This document shows positions 44,016 through 55,269 of a stretch of 64,000 nucleotides of DNA, one piece after another; the stretch's first letter is position 1; the number at the start of each line of letters is the position of its first letter. The DNA is from Strobilurus pachycystidiatus (taxonomy: Eukaryota; Basidiomycota; Agaricomycetes; Agaricales; Physalacriaceae), in contig JAHLMK010000015.1 of assembly GCA_019915135.1 (NCBI GenBank), positions 124,001-188,000 on the forward strand, given 5' to 3'. A model generated the notes under the pieces. That model searched no databases, had not been told where the DNA came from, and worked only from the letters and a program-made list of their open reading frames with translations. The position numbers and the translations under genes were made by a program.

Positions 44016-46107
44016 ATGTCTTTCTTCACAGGATTCTTCAGCTCTGTTGTCAATTTTCGTCTCAGCCACCCCATCACGCGACGTGAGTCTAGCGTGCGCA
44101 TCTCCACAGTCATTAACACTTGTCCGATGCAGCATACACCGGGCGATGGACGACCCCAATTGTCATAGTCGTGTTTGTAGTCGTTACGGTTGTGCTCAGC
44201 CTTGTCAATGGTGCGCCTGTTCTACTCACTGTAAGCACTGTCCCGACACTTAAGCAGTCCCACTCTCTGCATACACGCTTGCTCCGGAGACAACCCTCTA
44301 CCCAAATGCATCGCTTCCACCACTACTGCTGAGCTGGATGCTCCCAGCTGTGCTTCAGGCACCGACTCAAGCCCCAACTTTCAGTCCACAGACTCTGAAT
44401 GTGGGCGACTCTTTCACGCCAAATGGTTCCTACTTCCCCTACAAGATCTCCGCGGCCTACGATGGATTTAACAGCACTAAGCCAGTCATATCATTCCCGT
44501 ACTACAACAATCCACTGTCTGATTCATGCGATGTTGTAAGGCTTAAGCATCAATAATCTGGCTTTTGTCCAAATATCTGATGGAGGGTTCAGACAACAAT
44601 CTCATTCCAGACAGGCAATGTTTCCGATGTGGACATTAGAAGAAAGTTTGGCATCTCAAAAGCCGAGCCATTTGCCATACAGGTATGCCATGTCTTTGCC
44701 TGTGATAGACTTATCTACATCTTCCCAGATCACACTGACTTGCTGGGAGCCTTCTGTATACTTGCTCACTGTTGATATCACCTCTGCACTACTCCTTGCC
44801 TTACCATGGCATTATCCTGAGGTTAATGCCTTATCAGGACTCTATCAAGATTTAGTATGTTTACTCCATCCTTTTTGGTTCATGTGCTAAGTTTGCACTT
44901 TTTAGCAATGGTCCTGGAACGCATGGTATGGATGAATGACACAATACTGATCCTGATTGCTGATCTACATGAAAGGGGCTTTTTGGGTTCTCCCCCAGAA
45001 TCAGATGTCTATGTTCCCTCAACAATGTCTGGGGTTGATATTTTGAGGTTTGTGGACCTTACTGTGTATCCATGCTGTGACTGTCATCCCCTTGGAGACA
45101 GGCATTGGAACACTGGGGATTTTAGCCTGGGCTATCCACCATGTCTAGGCCCAGCAAAATTCATGCCTGATATTTTGCACTTGGAATTCCATCGGAGGAC
45201 AGATCTGCATGTTGATTGGTCCTGCTGGATCACACCACAACATACAAATCCCTTTGACATAGTCGCCTGCGAGTACCCAAGCCCAAACACACCCATAAAC
45301 GCCACTCTTAACCAGGAAACTTTTGGGACACTCAACAATGTCCTACAAAATCTTTTTCAGGGCCTGTATCATGCAGTCCGACTGGATCTCGCAATTTTGA
45401 AGCCAAACCAGATCTACACATCTGCCACTATGTACAGGGACAGCATTTCACCACTCTATGTGCCCGGTCTATTTGACAAAGCACAGGTGGATGACGGACG
45501 GCTAGCCTCATTTGCCAATGACACCCGTTCCAATGTTACCGCCGTCCTACTTACAGCCCAGGAGGCTGCAAAGAGGTTGGAGGCCCTGCGCGTACCAGTG
45601 ATGTCCTATACCCGCACGGTCCCTCATCTAAAGCCAATTGGATCGGCCATCACCAGTGTATTTGTCTCGACCTTTGCCATGGTCTCTGCGCTCTGGAAGC
45701 TTTTCACTTTCATCGCCGGAACCGTGTCTGATGGTGAATAATTCTTGGTCTGCGGCGTGTACTGGGTACTTAACCAACTACCAGGTGAACCGCGAGAGTC
45801 TTCTCCCAGCAAGGATGACGCGACGGACAAACTCCTCAATCACGCGAGACATGCAGCCGGGGATACCACGGGGGATTCGGAACGACTCGAGTACATAATT
45901 CGTGTCCTGGAGAGACTCGACAGGCGCGTGGAAGACCTGGAAGGGAAGCGCCGCAAAGAGACTGTTGAGCACAGTGGTGAGTTTGAAATGTACGCGTATT
46001 ATTGCTTCATTGATCAACAATTGTACGCGAACATAGATGTCCTGTGGGAAGGAAAGACTGCAGAGGAGGTTTCCCTCATGTCGCATCGTTCGAGCTCTGT
46101 GGTTTGA
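44016..46107 (+). CDS. Two-pass membrane protein of unknown function, complete copy
   Basis: The start is the ATG at 44016 (MSFFTGFFSSVVNFRLSHPI). Exon 2 encodes the first TM (PIVIVVFVVVTVVLSLVN). Then come LQAPTQAPTFSPQTLNVG, YDGFNSTKPVISF, YYNNPLSDSCDV, and after introns TGNVSDVDIRRKFG, ITLTCWEPSVYLL and a long exon to about 45734. That exon ends with NDTRSNVTAVLLTAQEAAKR and the second TM (AITSVFVSTFAMVSALWKL). The next exon (45784-45976) encodes a charged helix (RLEYIIRVLERLDRRVEDLE) likely to form a coiled coil, and the last exon is 46037-46107. An N-glycosylation-rich outer domain between two TMs with a cytoplasmic coiled coil is the inferred topology. Function is unknown. The left-edge gene is its paralogue in inverse orientation. 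Confidence 0.82.
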
Positions 46108-46239
46108 GGAATGAGAGGATGCGCAGTTTAGCGCAGGATGGTCAGTTTCAACAGACGGTCAGGAACGTCAATCATACACGGTACAAAGAACTATAGATGG
46201 GCTTTCTTCCCTCACAGCATCGTGCTGGACGGACCCATA

Positions 46240-46325
46240 GATTTTCCCGTGCAACCACCCGTGCACCCGTGCAGACCCTTGCGTGAAATTTCCGTGCTCC
46301 CGTGCGCGTACCCGTGCGTCACGCG
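46240..46325. repeat. CCCGTGC-type microsatellite cluster 1
   Basis: Several imperfect CCCGTGCAC/CCCGTGCG units in about 85 bp, followed by ACGCGTGAC. The same motif reappears at about 46508 and strongly at 47287-47412. Confidence 0.7.
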
Positions 46326-46752
46326 TGACAACCATTCAACAATACCGTCCAAGAACAACCCCTAAAGCGGCTTGAACGCTTTTAATGTACGCAGAGAACC
46401 GGCCATAGTCATCTATAGTACTCACATGGACGAGCAAGTCCAGAGGTGCGACCGGGGCTTCTGAGTACTCACAGCCTGCCTCTTTGGCAGAGCGCGAGCA
46501 TCTTTCAATACCGGTGCACCCGTGCGCACGCATTGCCTCTGACCTCGAGGACGTGCCTGAAGTGACACGACAGGCGATAGATGCCATTCAACTGGTCCCT
46601 GCTATCTGACCCTCTACACAGCCAGCTTCAATGTCTGTTAGGATGCGTGCAGGAGAGCGCTGCCTGGGCTATGTAACCAAGGTATTGATCCGTACCATAA
46701 CACTCGAGCTCAATGAGCGTCTTTACTAATCTTGGGCATCTCTATGCATTCA

Positions 46753-46980
46753 TGAGCTTACTGTCACCGTGCACTTATACTACTCATGCACGACCCATGC
46801 GTCTCGCAAGCAACCTGCGAGTATCATAGGGAAATGTAAGTCGCGACTTCAATGATTATGAAGCTACCGTCACTCGTGCGCTTATGCGCTACTTATGCAC
46901 GTCTACATGCGTCACGCGTACCTGTTAGCATGCACGATTGAAGGAAATGTCAGTCGCGGCAACAATGGTTGCAGTCGAAC
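46753..46980. repeat. Two ~110 bp tandem repeats
   Basis: 46753-46859 and 46863-46980 share CTGTCAC-CGTGC-CTTAT, TACT-ATGCACG, CATGCGTC-CGC, GGAAATGT-AGTCGCG and CAATG-TT in the same order. Non-coding. Confidence 0.6.
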
Positions 46981-47286
46981 CTTTCATGATTCAAGATAAG
47001 CACAACTGCGCCTCTCCTCTCATCTGTCTTCTGAGGTTCTACAAGTCTAGTATTGACTGGCGAGAGCCTATTGCTATATCATTAGGCTCCTCACTCACTC
47101 ATGGGGGGTAAGTAGTGGGTTTGGGACGCGTGAGGTATATACACATCGCGAATGTGATGTCTCTACGTGGCACGCACAACGTGCCAGAGCCCAAATGCAG
47201 CCTGACCTTTCCACTCAGGCTTACACTTGACTGTTAAAGACTGTCTACTTAAGTCACCAAAGCGTCTTATAGCCTACATTTGCCCA

Positions 47287-47412
47287 GTCACGCCCGTGTC
47301 ACTCTCCCGTGCACCCGTGCGTGTACTCCCGTGCACCCGTGCAGACGCCCGTGCAGACCCGTGCAGCACCCGTGCAGCCGTGCACCCGTGCCACGGGCCC
47401 GTGTATGGTCCC
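47287..47412. repeat. CCCGTGC-type microsatellite cluster 2
   Basis: About ten imperfect units of a CCCGTGCAC/CCCGTGCAG 8-10 mer in about 100 bp, ending near CACGGGCCCGTG, which can fold back on itself. Confidence 0.75.
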
Positions 47413-47771
47413 GAGCATACACGGAAGTGCTTTTGAGCATAGTATTATATGCCTGGGTCATTACGGACCTCTCACATGTCACTATAGTAAGTGTTTCGGT
47501 GGCGTCAGGGTGGACGGGAGTCGTGCTCTGCCTGGACTTGGTGTAAGTCAGATTGAGCGCAGCATGCCAACCAAAGGACTGTTAACAGAGTCTTCACAAC
47601 CTCGCGGCGACGTGACGCTTCTGTATCATGTACCTATGGCATGTCTGTCAATCATCATTGATCCTTCCCGTGCAAAGTCCAGTGCCTGTTGGAAGTCGAG
47701 GTTCAAGGTGTTTAGCGCCGTAAGCCCCGAGCGAGATTGCTTATGGACGATCGCACCGCGTATCTTTCCCT

Positions 47772-47930
47772 CAGTCCGTCTATCATCATCGAGACTGAGG
47801 GTAAGCCTTATTATCATGTTCTACACCCTAGTTTACTGACAAACCTGTAGTCTGACTCGTATATTCTACAGGTATCAATACAGTCCGTCTATCATCATCG
47901 AGACTGAGGTCTGACTCGTATATTCTACAG
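47772..47930 (+). repeat. 50 bp sequence duplicated with and without a 50 bp intron
   Basis: 47772-47800 and 47851-47871 flank a 50 bp segment (47801-47850) that starts GTAAGC, has an ACTGAC branch-like site and ends TGTAG. After a 9 bp gap (47872-47880) the two flanks recur exactly joined at 47881-47930, without the 50 bp segment. The joint is base-exact at the splice sites. It is not possible to say from this sequence alone whether the right copy lost an intron or the left one gained it. No confident gene covers the region. Confidence 0.85.
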
Positions 47931-48609
47931 TACCAAAACTAACAGTGCCAACACGGGAGTGCTCCAGCGTATTTGGCGTAATTTCAGTCCTCTTATGTGT
48001 TGAGTGAGTACTCTCTCGAGCACAATTGTGATGCCCTTCTGTGCGCCAGTGGGGTCCGGTGTCCAGCCAGCTCCTGTACCCGTGATCTTTTGACAAAAGT
48101 CGGCAGAATGTTCATATTTGGTGAGCTATGAAGCTCAGAGAGATGAAGGGGAGTGCTCTACCTACCTACAATTCTCTGTAGTGTTTTCCATTGTAAAGGG
48201 TTTGTCTGTACAAAGTGCCACACAACGGAGATCACCGGAGTACTCTTCCCGCAGAACGACGACACGACGGTTGAGATTCCCCAACGGGCGAAACGTACAG
48301 CCGTGCCAGATGCCACAACTCGAGTAAATCACCCCTAGATAGTAGAGAGGATTGACAAATGCGTGTAAGAGATAGAACGGAAGTGCCGCTAACCCTATCA
48401 AGGAAACACCTGGACAGCTCAAGGGGATGTTCAGCATGACAATCTGGATACAGACTCACGATTGAATCATGCCAACTCGCGCTTACATGCCCTTGTCTCT
48501 GCGCAGGAGAGATGCCTTTTGCTGGTACATCGACCATGCTCACGTATGCAACTTTGCCTGCTCACTCAAAAGTCATAAATCATGAAACACTACCGTGACA
48601 ACGCGCTGC
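47931..48609. other. Intergenic interval
   Basis: No supported gene. Two overlapping minus-strand frames (48162-48437 and 48232-48543) have no domain. Confidence 0.45.
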
Positions 48610-50620
48610 TCAAACAGAATGTAAAGGTTCCTTATTGATAACCTGTCTGAATATCTCCAACGCGGCCGCCGGTTGAAAGGCAGGCTGAGATACGACGTTC
48701 AATGAGTTGTCGGCATTCATTAGACGGTGTTTCCTGCTCACCACTTCATGTCCGGCTTCATAAACCCTAGCGAAGGAGAAGTTGCCCACGTTTTGGACCG
48801 CAGCGATCGTTGTACCGTTCAGCGTTATGTTCGTCATCGGCGTGTTGGCGAGTTCGGCCTTCCCGAACCAGTCCATGGCGAGAACAGAGGCGTGCCCTCC
48901 GAGCCAGTTACAGCTGCCGGGGCCCGGGGGTCAGTTCGCAGTCATGGAATGCGAAAAAAGAACCGCTCACTTGATATCCGCGTCACCCGCCCAGATTAAC
49001 ATGTTTAGTCCCGAATTCGCGAGGGCTCCGAGCTCTGGGAGCCATGTTCGTGCGTCCTAAACGCCCATCAGTAGGATTTCGCACCAAAGTGGGAAGACCA
49101 ACATCGCCAGTCTTGACAAAGAGCTCAAAGGGAGCATCGGGACACTCCGAGTACGTACTCGTCGCCCCAATCTTCGCCTTGACAGTCGCATTCGCCAAGA
49201 ACTTGGTGTAAAACTCGGGCGGGAAGAGCGCAGAAGAGTTCTGGCGGAGATCGTCCGAGTCGCGGTCGCCAACGGCTGGGATGAAGAGATTCTCGACCTA
49301 TGGATGTCGTCAGCAAAGGAAGGGGTATGAAGAAGGGCGACATACACAGAAGTCGTCCGCCTTTTGACAAACCCTGTTGGAAGACGTCGAATTTCCTGCG
49401 TCGTAGCACGCTTGCTCCTGATCCTTGCAGCCGCCGGCTTCGAAGTAAGTCTTGTTCATGGCCGCCAGGACCTTGTCACTCTGCAGCTGACCGTACCCGG
49501 GCGCGTTTGTCGCGAAGTCGAGATACGCCTTGTTCTGGATCAGAGGGTCATACCATCCACTATAAGACTCAGTACAGACTCAAAGCATCTGAAGAAAGTC
49601 GAACGAACTTATTGATCATAAGCGCGCTAACGACGACCTCCTCTCCGGTGATAGCGCCAGATTTAATAAGGGCGTTCTGTTCGTCGAAGTAGGTCACGAA
49701 CGAAGGGCCGTAATGCCCCCCGTAGCTCTCCGTGGCGAATATAAATCTACGCATGAATTCATAAGAAGGCAGGACATCTCTTCGAAAGAGTAAACAGACT
49801 GACTCGCGACTCTCATACTGTGCGAACTGCCCGCTCTCAAAAAGAACCTGGAAGGCGGTCCACACGAATGGTGCGGCTGCCTGCGTACTGTTCACGGTGT
49901 CCGTTCCGAAGGAGAAGCCGGTCCCGATGGGTTGATCGATATATATCACTGTTCTGGTAGTCAGTATAGAAGAAAAAGAAGAAGAAAGGAAGCGAAGAGA
50001 ACACACTGTTGCTTATGTTGTTCCAGCTGTTTGTTTCCATGCATCAGCGGATGCACTCGGGTAGAGAAGCGTATGTACATACCTGTATGGATTGATGACA
50101 GTCGTCTGTCCATCAGCGAGGATCTGGCATGGACCGTTCTCTGTCAACAGGTAGGATCAACTCGTGAACGATGACCAACGACGCGCCAGAAACCTTGGAA
50201 GAGGCCAATCATGGATGAACAACCCGGGCCGCCATTAAGCCTTTACATCGGACGCGTTAGATGGCAGACAAGCACACGACTGGACACGTACCACAAAGTG
50301 AACGGCGCAGTCTCCGGCGATTCTCTCGCTTCGAAGAACCAGAACCACTGCATACACCCTCAGAAACAAGCAAATAGCTGAACAGTATAACATACCATCG
50401 ACATGTTCGTCCCAACATCGATATAACCGGATATCTGCTTCACACCGGGTGTAGTCTCACATACACCCGAGTCTTCCACGAAGCGCAGAGCGACGCTGTC
50501 CAACGAAGACGACACGAATCTCTTATGAACTCCCAACGATTCATTCTCCACGGGGAAGGCGACCGTGACGATCGAAGTGATGATGATGGAGAGGAATGGA
50601 ATCAGGAGGAGGGCGACCAT
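48610..50620 (-). CDS. Serine carboxypeptidase (peptidase family S10), secreted
   Basis: The start is the ATG at 50620 (MVALLLIPFLSIIITSIVTV), a signal peptide. Exons in order carry SGYIDVGTNMSM, WFFEARESPETAPFTLW, the oxyanion block LNGGPGCSSMIGLFQ (after an intron), IDQPIGTGFSFG, FIFATESYGGHYGPSF with the nucleophilic Ser, IWAGDADISCNW with the catalytic Asp, and FARVYEAGHEVP with the catalytic His. The stop is at 48610. Four to six Cys and NxS/T sites in the C-terminal half (NKTY, NSTS, NSSA, NITL, NGTT, NFSF) fit a glycosylated, disulphide-bonded secreted or vacuolar enzyme. S10 enzymes remove C-terminal residues from peptides, best at acid pH. Length is about 500 residues, usual for the family. 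At least seven short introns are inferred; I see no lesion. Confidence 0.93.
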
Positions 50621-50988
50621 GGCGACTGATGCTTCACAGGCGCCCCACGACTCGCATTATAAGCATCTTCCCCACACCGGTGATAACGCTGATATTTATA
50701 GCTGCTACCCACGTTGCGCGTCTGCTTCTGTTAACAGGATTAGCTCGAGTGCGCGTGTCGCCGTACATTGTTGTGAGACGAAGGAATGGAAAGACAGCAC
50801 ATGTAGCAACTTCTCGAAGCACGCGGGCGCGGGAGGATATAAGTTGCAGCCCATTTCAAGGCATTATGGTGGGATGGAAGAGAATCGGAGTCTGAGCCAT
50901 TTGACGCGCTTCGGACGCGCAGGAGGGAAGCAGAGGATGAACTATAAAATTAATTGTGATGGTATACAGGTAGCTAGAGAGCGGGAAG

Positions 50989-52090
50989 CTAAATGAAGTA
51001 AGAAAGCGAAAAGAAGGTGACCCACCACGCCCGATAGAGGACAGGCCACCCCTCCTCGTCACGGATCTTCTGCAGGCAGTCTATCACACCGGTGTACGTC
51101 TGCTCCATCTGCTCGTCCCGCAGCTTGATCACGGTCACCGGCGGCGAGATCTGGGTCCCGAGCTCTGAGGCGTCGACTGCATGACCGCCTTGGACGGAGA
51201 GCCGGACGATGACGACGTCGAGCGGGGTCAAGGCGAGGTTCAGGATCATGGAGAGGAGGTAGTACACCGCGAGGGGAAGGAATTTGAGGGGATACGGGAA
51301 GGAGTTTGACCATCCGAACAGTGAGAGCGAGAGGGGAAACTTGATAAAGCCGGTGATCGAGTCTCTTAGCAGAGTAGCTTGGATGAGGCCGGGTGGGTAC
51401 AGGCCTGGCGCTGCCAGGTGGCGAAGCGCTGCGTCCGGACGTCGGAAGGATAATTGGTAGGGGGAGGCCATCGCACTGTATACGCGCTCGATTGAGTTTG
51501 GATGCGAGATTATCGCGACATACCGGTAGAGCATGGCTCTCAGAGGAACGCCCACGATTGCGCCGATAGTTATAGAGACCAGCGCGCCGATGAGTCCGGC
51601 GTATGGCTGGAAGACGATCCGGCGGACATCGACGTTGTCCAATCCGATGGCTATGACGAGCGCGGGTAGAATGACCGCGACGGAGATGAGATACATGAGC
51701 CCTGTTCAGAAGGTCAGCGATGGGGAGCGCCGGGGAGACTCGGCCGACGCACAGTATCCCTTGAAGAAGCCCATTATCCCCTAGACACGCCTCAGTCGCC
51801 AGGTTCCCAGGAAAGACAGACGAACACGCACCTCGGCCTCGTACACACTTCTCGCCATCGTAAAGTAGGTGTAGTTCCAGAACCCTGGATCAATCTCAAT
51901 GAAGGCACAGCCAAAAGAGCCAGAGGAACGCACCATATTCGTCTACCGGGCTTTCTGTATCGAGCTGAACGCGCCTGGGCGTGTAATTGGCGCGGAACCG
52001 TATGAGCACGCCGGCGAACGGCACGAGAAGCCCGACTGTGACGGCCAAGGAGGGTAGGAGGAAGACGAGAGAGAGCACCGATGCGGCCAT
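50989..52090 (-). CDS. Mitochondrial-carrier-like membrane protein, copy 3
   Basis: The start is the Met at 52090 (MAASVLSLVFLLPSLAVTVG), with a first TM and VLIRFRANYTPRR. After a GTGCGT intron come FWNYTYFTMARSVYEAE, then GIMGFFKGY, then LMYLISVAVILPALVIAIG and GVPLRAMLYRYVAI. The last long exon has LALTPLDVVIVRLSVQGG (the carrier signature P-x-D-x-x-x-x-R), YTGVIDCLQKIRDEEGWPVL, YRAWWVTFFSLSYFI and the stop at 50989. This is the most carrier-like of the three copies: the last repeat keeps the matrix-helix [DE]G and LYRxWW. Substrate is unknown. It is longer than copy 2. Divergent 5' neighbour region 52091-52682. Confidence 0.8.
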
Positions 52091-52682
52091 GTGGTGGTGG
52101 AGGGCAAAAAGTAATTTATCCCGGCCGCCATATGAAAAGCTGTGCCCGTCACGCCCGTCGGCCAGGGCTGTCACTGCGTTCAACGCCCAGTGTCATCGTT
52201 CCCCGCTGCACGTCTTGTCTTCAACGGGTGACATCGACAGCTTGCATGCAATGCCGAGAGAAGAGACAGGCCGGGAAAAGTGCGAAAGCGATTGATCCCA
52301 TCTGATTACGTGATGACCGCGTGGCGTTCATCTACCACGACGCGATAATACCGCTGAAGATGCTGATGCTGTCTTCTCAATTCGTGGCATTTCACTGTCG
52401 TATTGCAAAGTACTTGTCAATATACTTCCATGCCTCTCTTAACTTTACTCTTCATGTAAATAGCTGTAGTGCAAGTCTCAAAGCTACTATAGTACTCGAG
52501 ACCAACTCTCGAGTCTCCCTCTGGCGTAGATTAGTATGTCCCAGGAAGATCACTGTGCAAGGCGCTGCTTTAATGGATTACGTGTACGATCCTTCTGACT
52601 AGATGTGAGCTACAAATACGCATATAATCGTGTAGGGGCACGAGGGAAAGAGTTGAACGAAAACTCTAACCGTCTACATCTA
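52091..52682. other. Intergenic interval
   Basis: Promoter of the carrier copy 3 gene and 3' flank of kinase-like copy 1. Short frames only. Confidence 0.45.
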
Positions 52683-54817
52683 CTAATCAGAGTCTTCGCT
52701 AGATTCTGACGGTTCTGATGGCAGAGTTGCTACGATTACAGGATCCTCATCAATATACTTCCCCCTGATGAACCTCTCCAGCCGTTGTTTCTCTTCGCTG
52801 TAATCGATTGGCATGGCTTCCAGGCTCGAGCTGTCAAAGTCAATGATTGAGATGCGCCCAGCGTCATCGATCAGCATGTTCCAGGACCTGAGGTCGGCGT
52901 GCAGGACCCCGTTTTGATGAAATGCGGATACAATCTCTCGGAGCTGTGAGCTGCAATGACCATCAGAGTCAACTTCGGTGCCAGTGCGATGAAAATGTTT
53001 ACAGACCTTTCGTCCGCTGTCAATTTCAGGCGTCTTCCGCGTGCACCCAAAGGGCTTCCTGCGTTCTTCAGGACTAGGATACCAGCCTCGTGATCCGCGT
53101 CTTCGAAGTATCCGAACAGATGAGGAATACCCTGCATCTCGCAAGCCATGAGATGTCTGTAGATAGCATACTCGTTCCGTAGTCGCTCGAGTTTCCTCGT
53201 TGTTGTGGCGACCTTGACGACAAAGGAGCAATCTGTACTCCCTTTAGGAAGGGAGGAGTTCGAGCCGATAGTTCCGTGATATATTTGACCTGTACCTCCT
53301 TCCCCAAGACGAGTGGTAAGAATGACGGCGAGGTATTGATTCTGCCTGTATTTGGACTGTACTAGATGCCCTAGAGAGTATAGAACAAGGGGAGATGGTG
53401 ACTTGTATTTGCCAGATTGAAGGTAGAGTGCTACTACCGGTCGGGTGAAGCATTGCTCAAGTATCTCTTCATTGGTTGGTGTAGGTTCCTGCTCATCAGT
53501 TGTATGAGCAAAGCGAAATTGAGAATATCACCGAGCATACCTTCCGTCTCCTAACGCCTCTGCCAGGTGGTCTGCCGGCGGCCTTCCTCGGTCGTTGAGG
53601 AGGTGAATCGGATGATTCTCCGCTATCCGAATCCGACTCATCCCGCTCTCTTTTGCGAGAGAGCAGGGCATCATCGGCACCTTCTACAAGGACCGCGCGC
53701 TGTAAAAAATCGTCCGCGATGCCGCAGTAAACCCCCATCATAATCTTAACATACGCAGGCTCCGCCGGCGAGTTAGTGAAAATCAGACCCGACAAGAAGA
53801 GTGTCTGGCTCCGGCGATGGCGAATCCCCACCCGTAAGCTCTTTCCGCAGTCGAAGAAGATGACTGTAGCATCGATCGTGACGGCGTTAGCCCAAGCCTG
53901 TACAATGGTGTCAAAACATCAAGAGATGCTCAATTGGCAATAGACGAAAAGCTCACTCGCTGGACGTAATCACGCGGAGAAGCGCCACTATGCTCGCGAT
54001 GAGTTGGGGTAATGCTATTCGCCTTGGGGTATGTACACCGACCAGCCACTACGGCGGGTCTAGCGGAGGCAATGTGCGGGAGGGTCCACAGGGGCTTCAG
54101 TGCGTCCAATGTCTTCTTGGTGTCCGTCGTCGGTGGCGCCCCGGTGAAAGTCGAATTCCTTTCCCACGGAAACGACTTCGTGGCGGCCAGCGACTCCATC
54201 TCCAGCAAGAGTTGATGTCCAGCGGGTGAGAAGAACATGCCAGAAGCGATAAGAGGACTTTGCTCTCGTAATCTAGCAATCCTTCCTTGAATCTCCGGGC
54301 AAAGTGCAGAGGGTATGGGTACGAATCCCTTGTGAAACTGGAGAGCGTAATGTTGGAGTAAGAAAGGATGAGGATCCTTCGCGTCCCAGTCTGTCTTCAG
54401 CACCGGAGTCTCGGTCCACCAGATCAGATTCGCGTAGTTCGGCTGCTCTGGATGGAAAAATCGACTAGATGCAAACTGTGCGCATGCAAGCCCAATACCC
54501 GTGCAAAGTAGGGAGGAGACACGTTTCGCGTCCTTGATGTTTCCCGTATTGTGGTAGACGCGGTATGTCGGGGCAAAGAATTTGTCCGATATGGTCTCCA
54601 GCTCTGGCCAGCTCGTAAATTTGTCGGCAATGCGAGCAAACTCGTCCGCCAAGTCAGGAAGCAGCACGACGCGTTTCAGTGTCAAGACGTCATCGAGATG
54701 GGTATCTAGAAAGCGGACGACGTTTTGTGGAGGGGAGGGAAATCCATCACCCGAGCTGGTAATTGAGGGGCACCGAAAGTCGAGACACCGCTCACGCCAT
54801 GGAGGCTCAGTGGCCAT
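52683..54817 (-). CDS. Kinase-like protein with N-terminal unknown domain, copy 1
   Basis: The start is MATEPPWRERCLDFRCPS at 54817. Exon 1 (53957-54817) encodes an N-terminal domain I do not recognise (NVVRFLDTHLDDVLTLKR, SSLLCTGIGLACAQFASSRF, HPFLLQHYALQFHKGF). Exon 2 adds AVTIDATVIFFDCGKS, SQTLFLSGLIF and a charged linker with RKRERDESDSDSGESSD. Exon 3 and later exons hold a protein-kinase-like domain: glycine loop RLGEGGTGQIYHG, beta-3 Lys in VVKVA, hinge GYFEDADHEAGILVLKNAG, catalytic loop HQNGVLHADLRSWNML and IIDFDSS in place of DFG. The stop is at 52683 after ESSEDSD. The loop Asp and Asn are present, so it could be active; DFD is common in fungal and small-molecule kinase-like families. 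The substrate is unknown. First of three tandem copies. Confidence 0.78.
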
Positions 54818-55269
54818 GAATGTGGCTCTTAAGTCAGTGAAGCCGAGCTATTCACACGTTCTTGATGGATTGTGGACCATCACTGATCCGTTCTCGGCAA
54901 GCCCGCCACCGACGCTCTCTGACCTCAATCTGGCTATGTACATAAGATGGGGCGCATGGGATTTCGACAGCAGTCGTGGTGCGAGGAGGGAAAACCTTCA
55001 CTTTATTGCTACATGGCACAGCTTTGCTCGTCACGGTCACTTATATTACAGCTGATCAACAATAAGCCCGCTGGAAGGGTGGAACTTGGAACTTGGGCAT
55101 AAGAGACAAGTCCGACAGATCTCCAGCTGAGAAGCGTGACTGAGTGCCTGAAATTGAATACTCCGCGGCATACTAGCACAGTAGTATGTTTGCGAGGAGG
55201 ACAGGAGCGATATTCACACCAACTCAAACAGCAAGCAAAGTTTGCATACATCCACTTATTATTAAGTTA
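54818..55269. other. Promoter region of kinase-like copy 1
   Basis: It contains a block (about 54790-55060) that recurs in diverged form at about 59440-59680, upstream of copy 2. The block holds CGTTCTTGA-GGATT and GACGCTCTCTGACCTCAAT. Confidence 0.55.
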
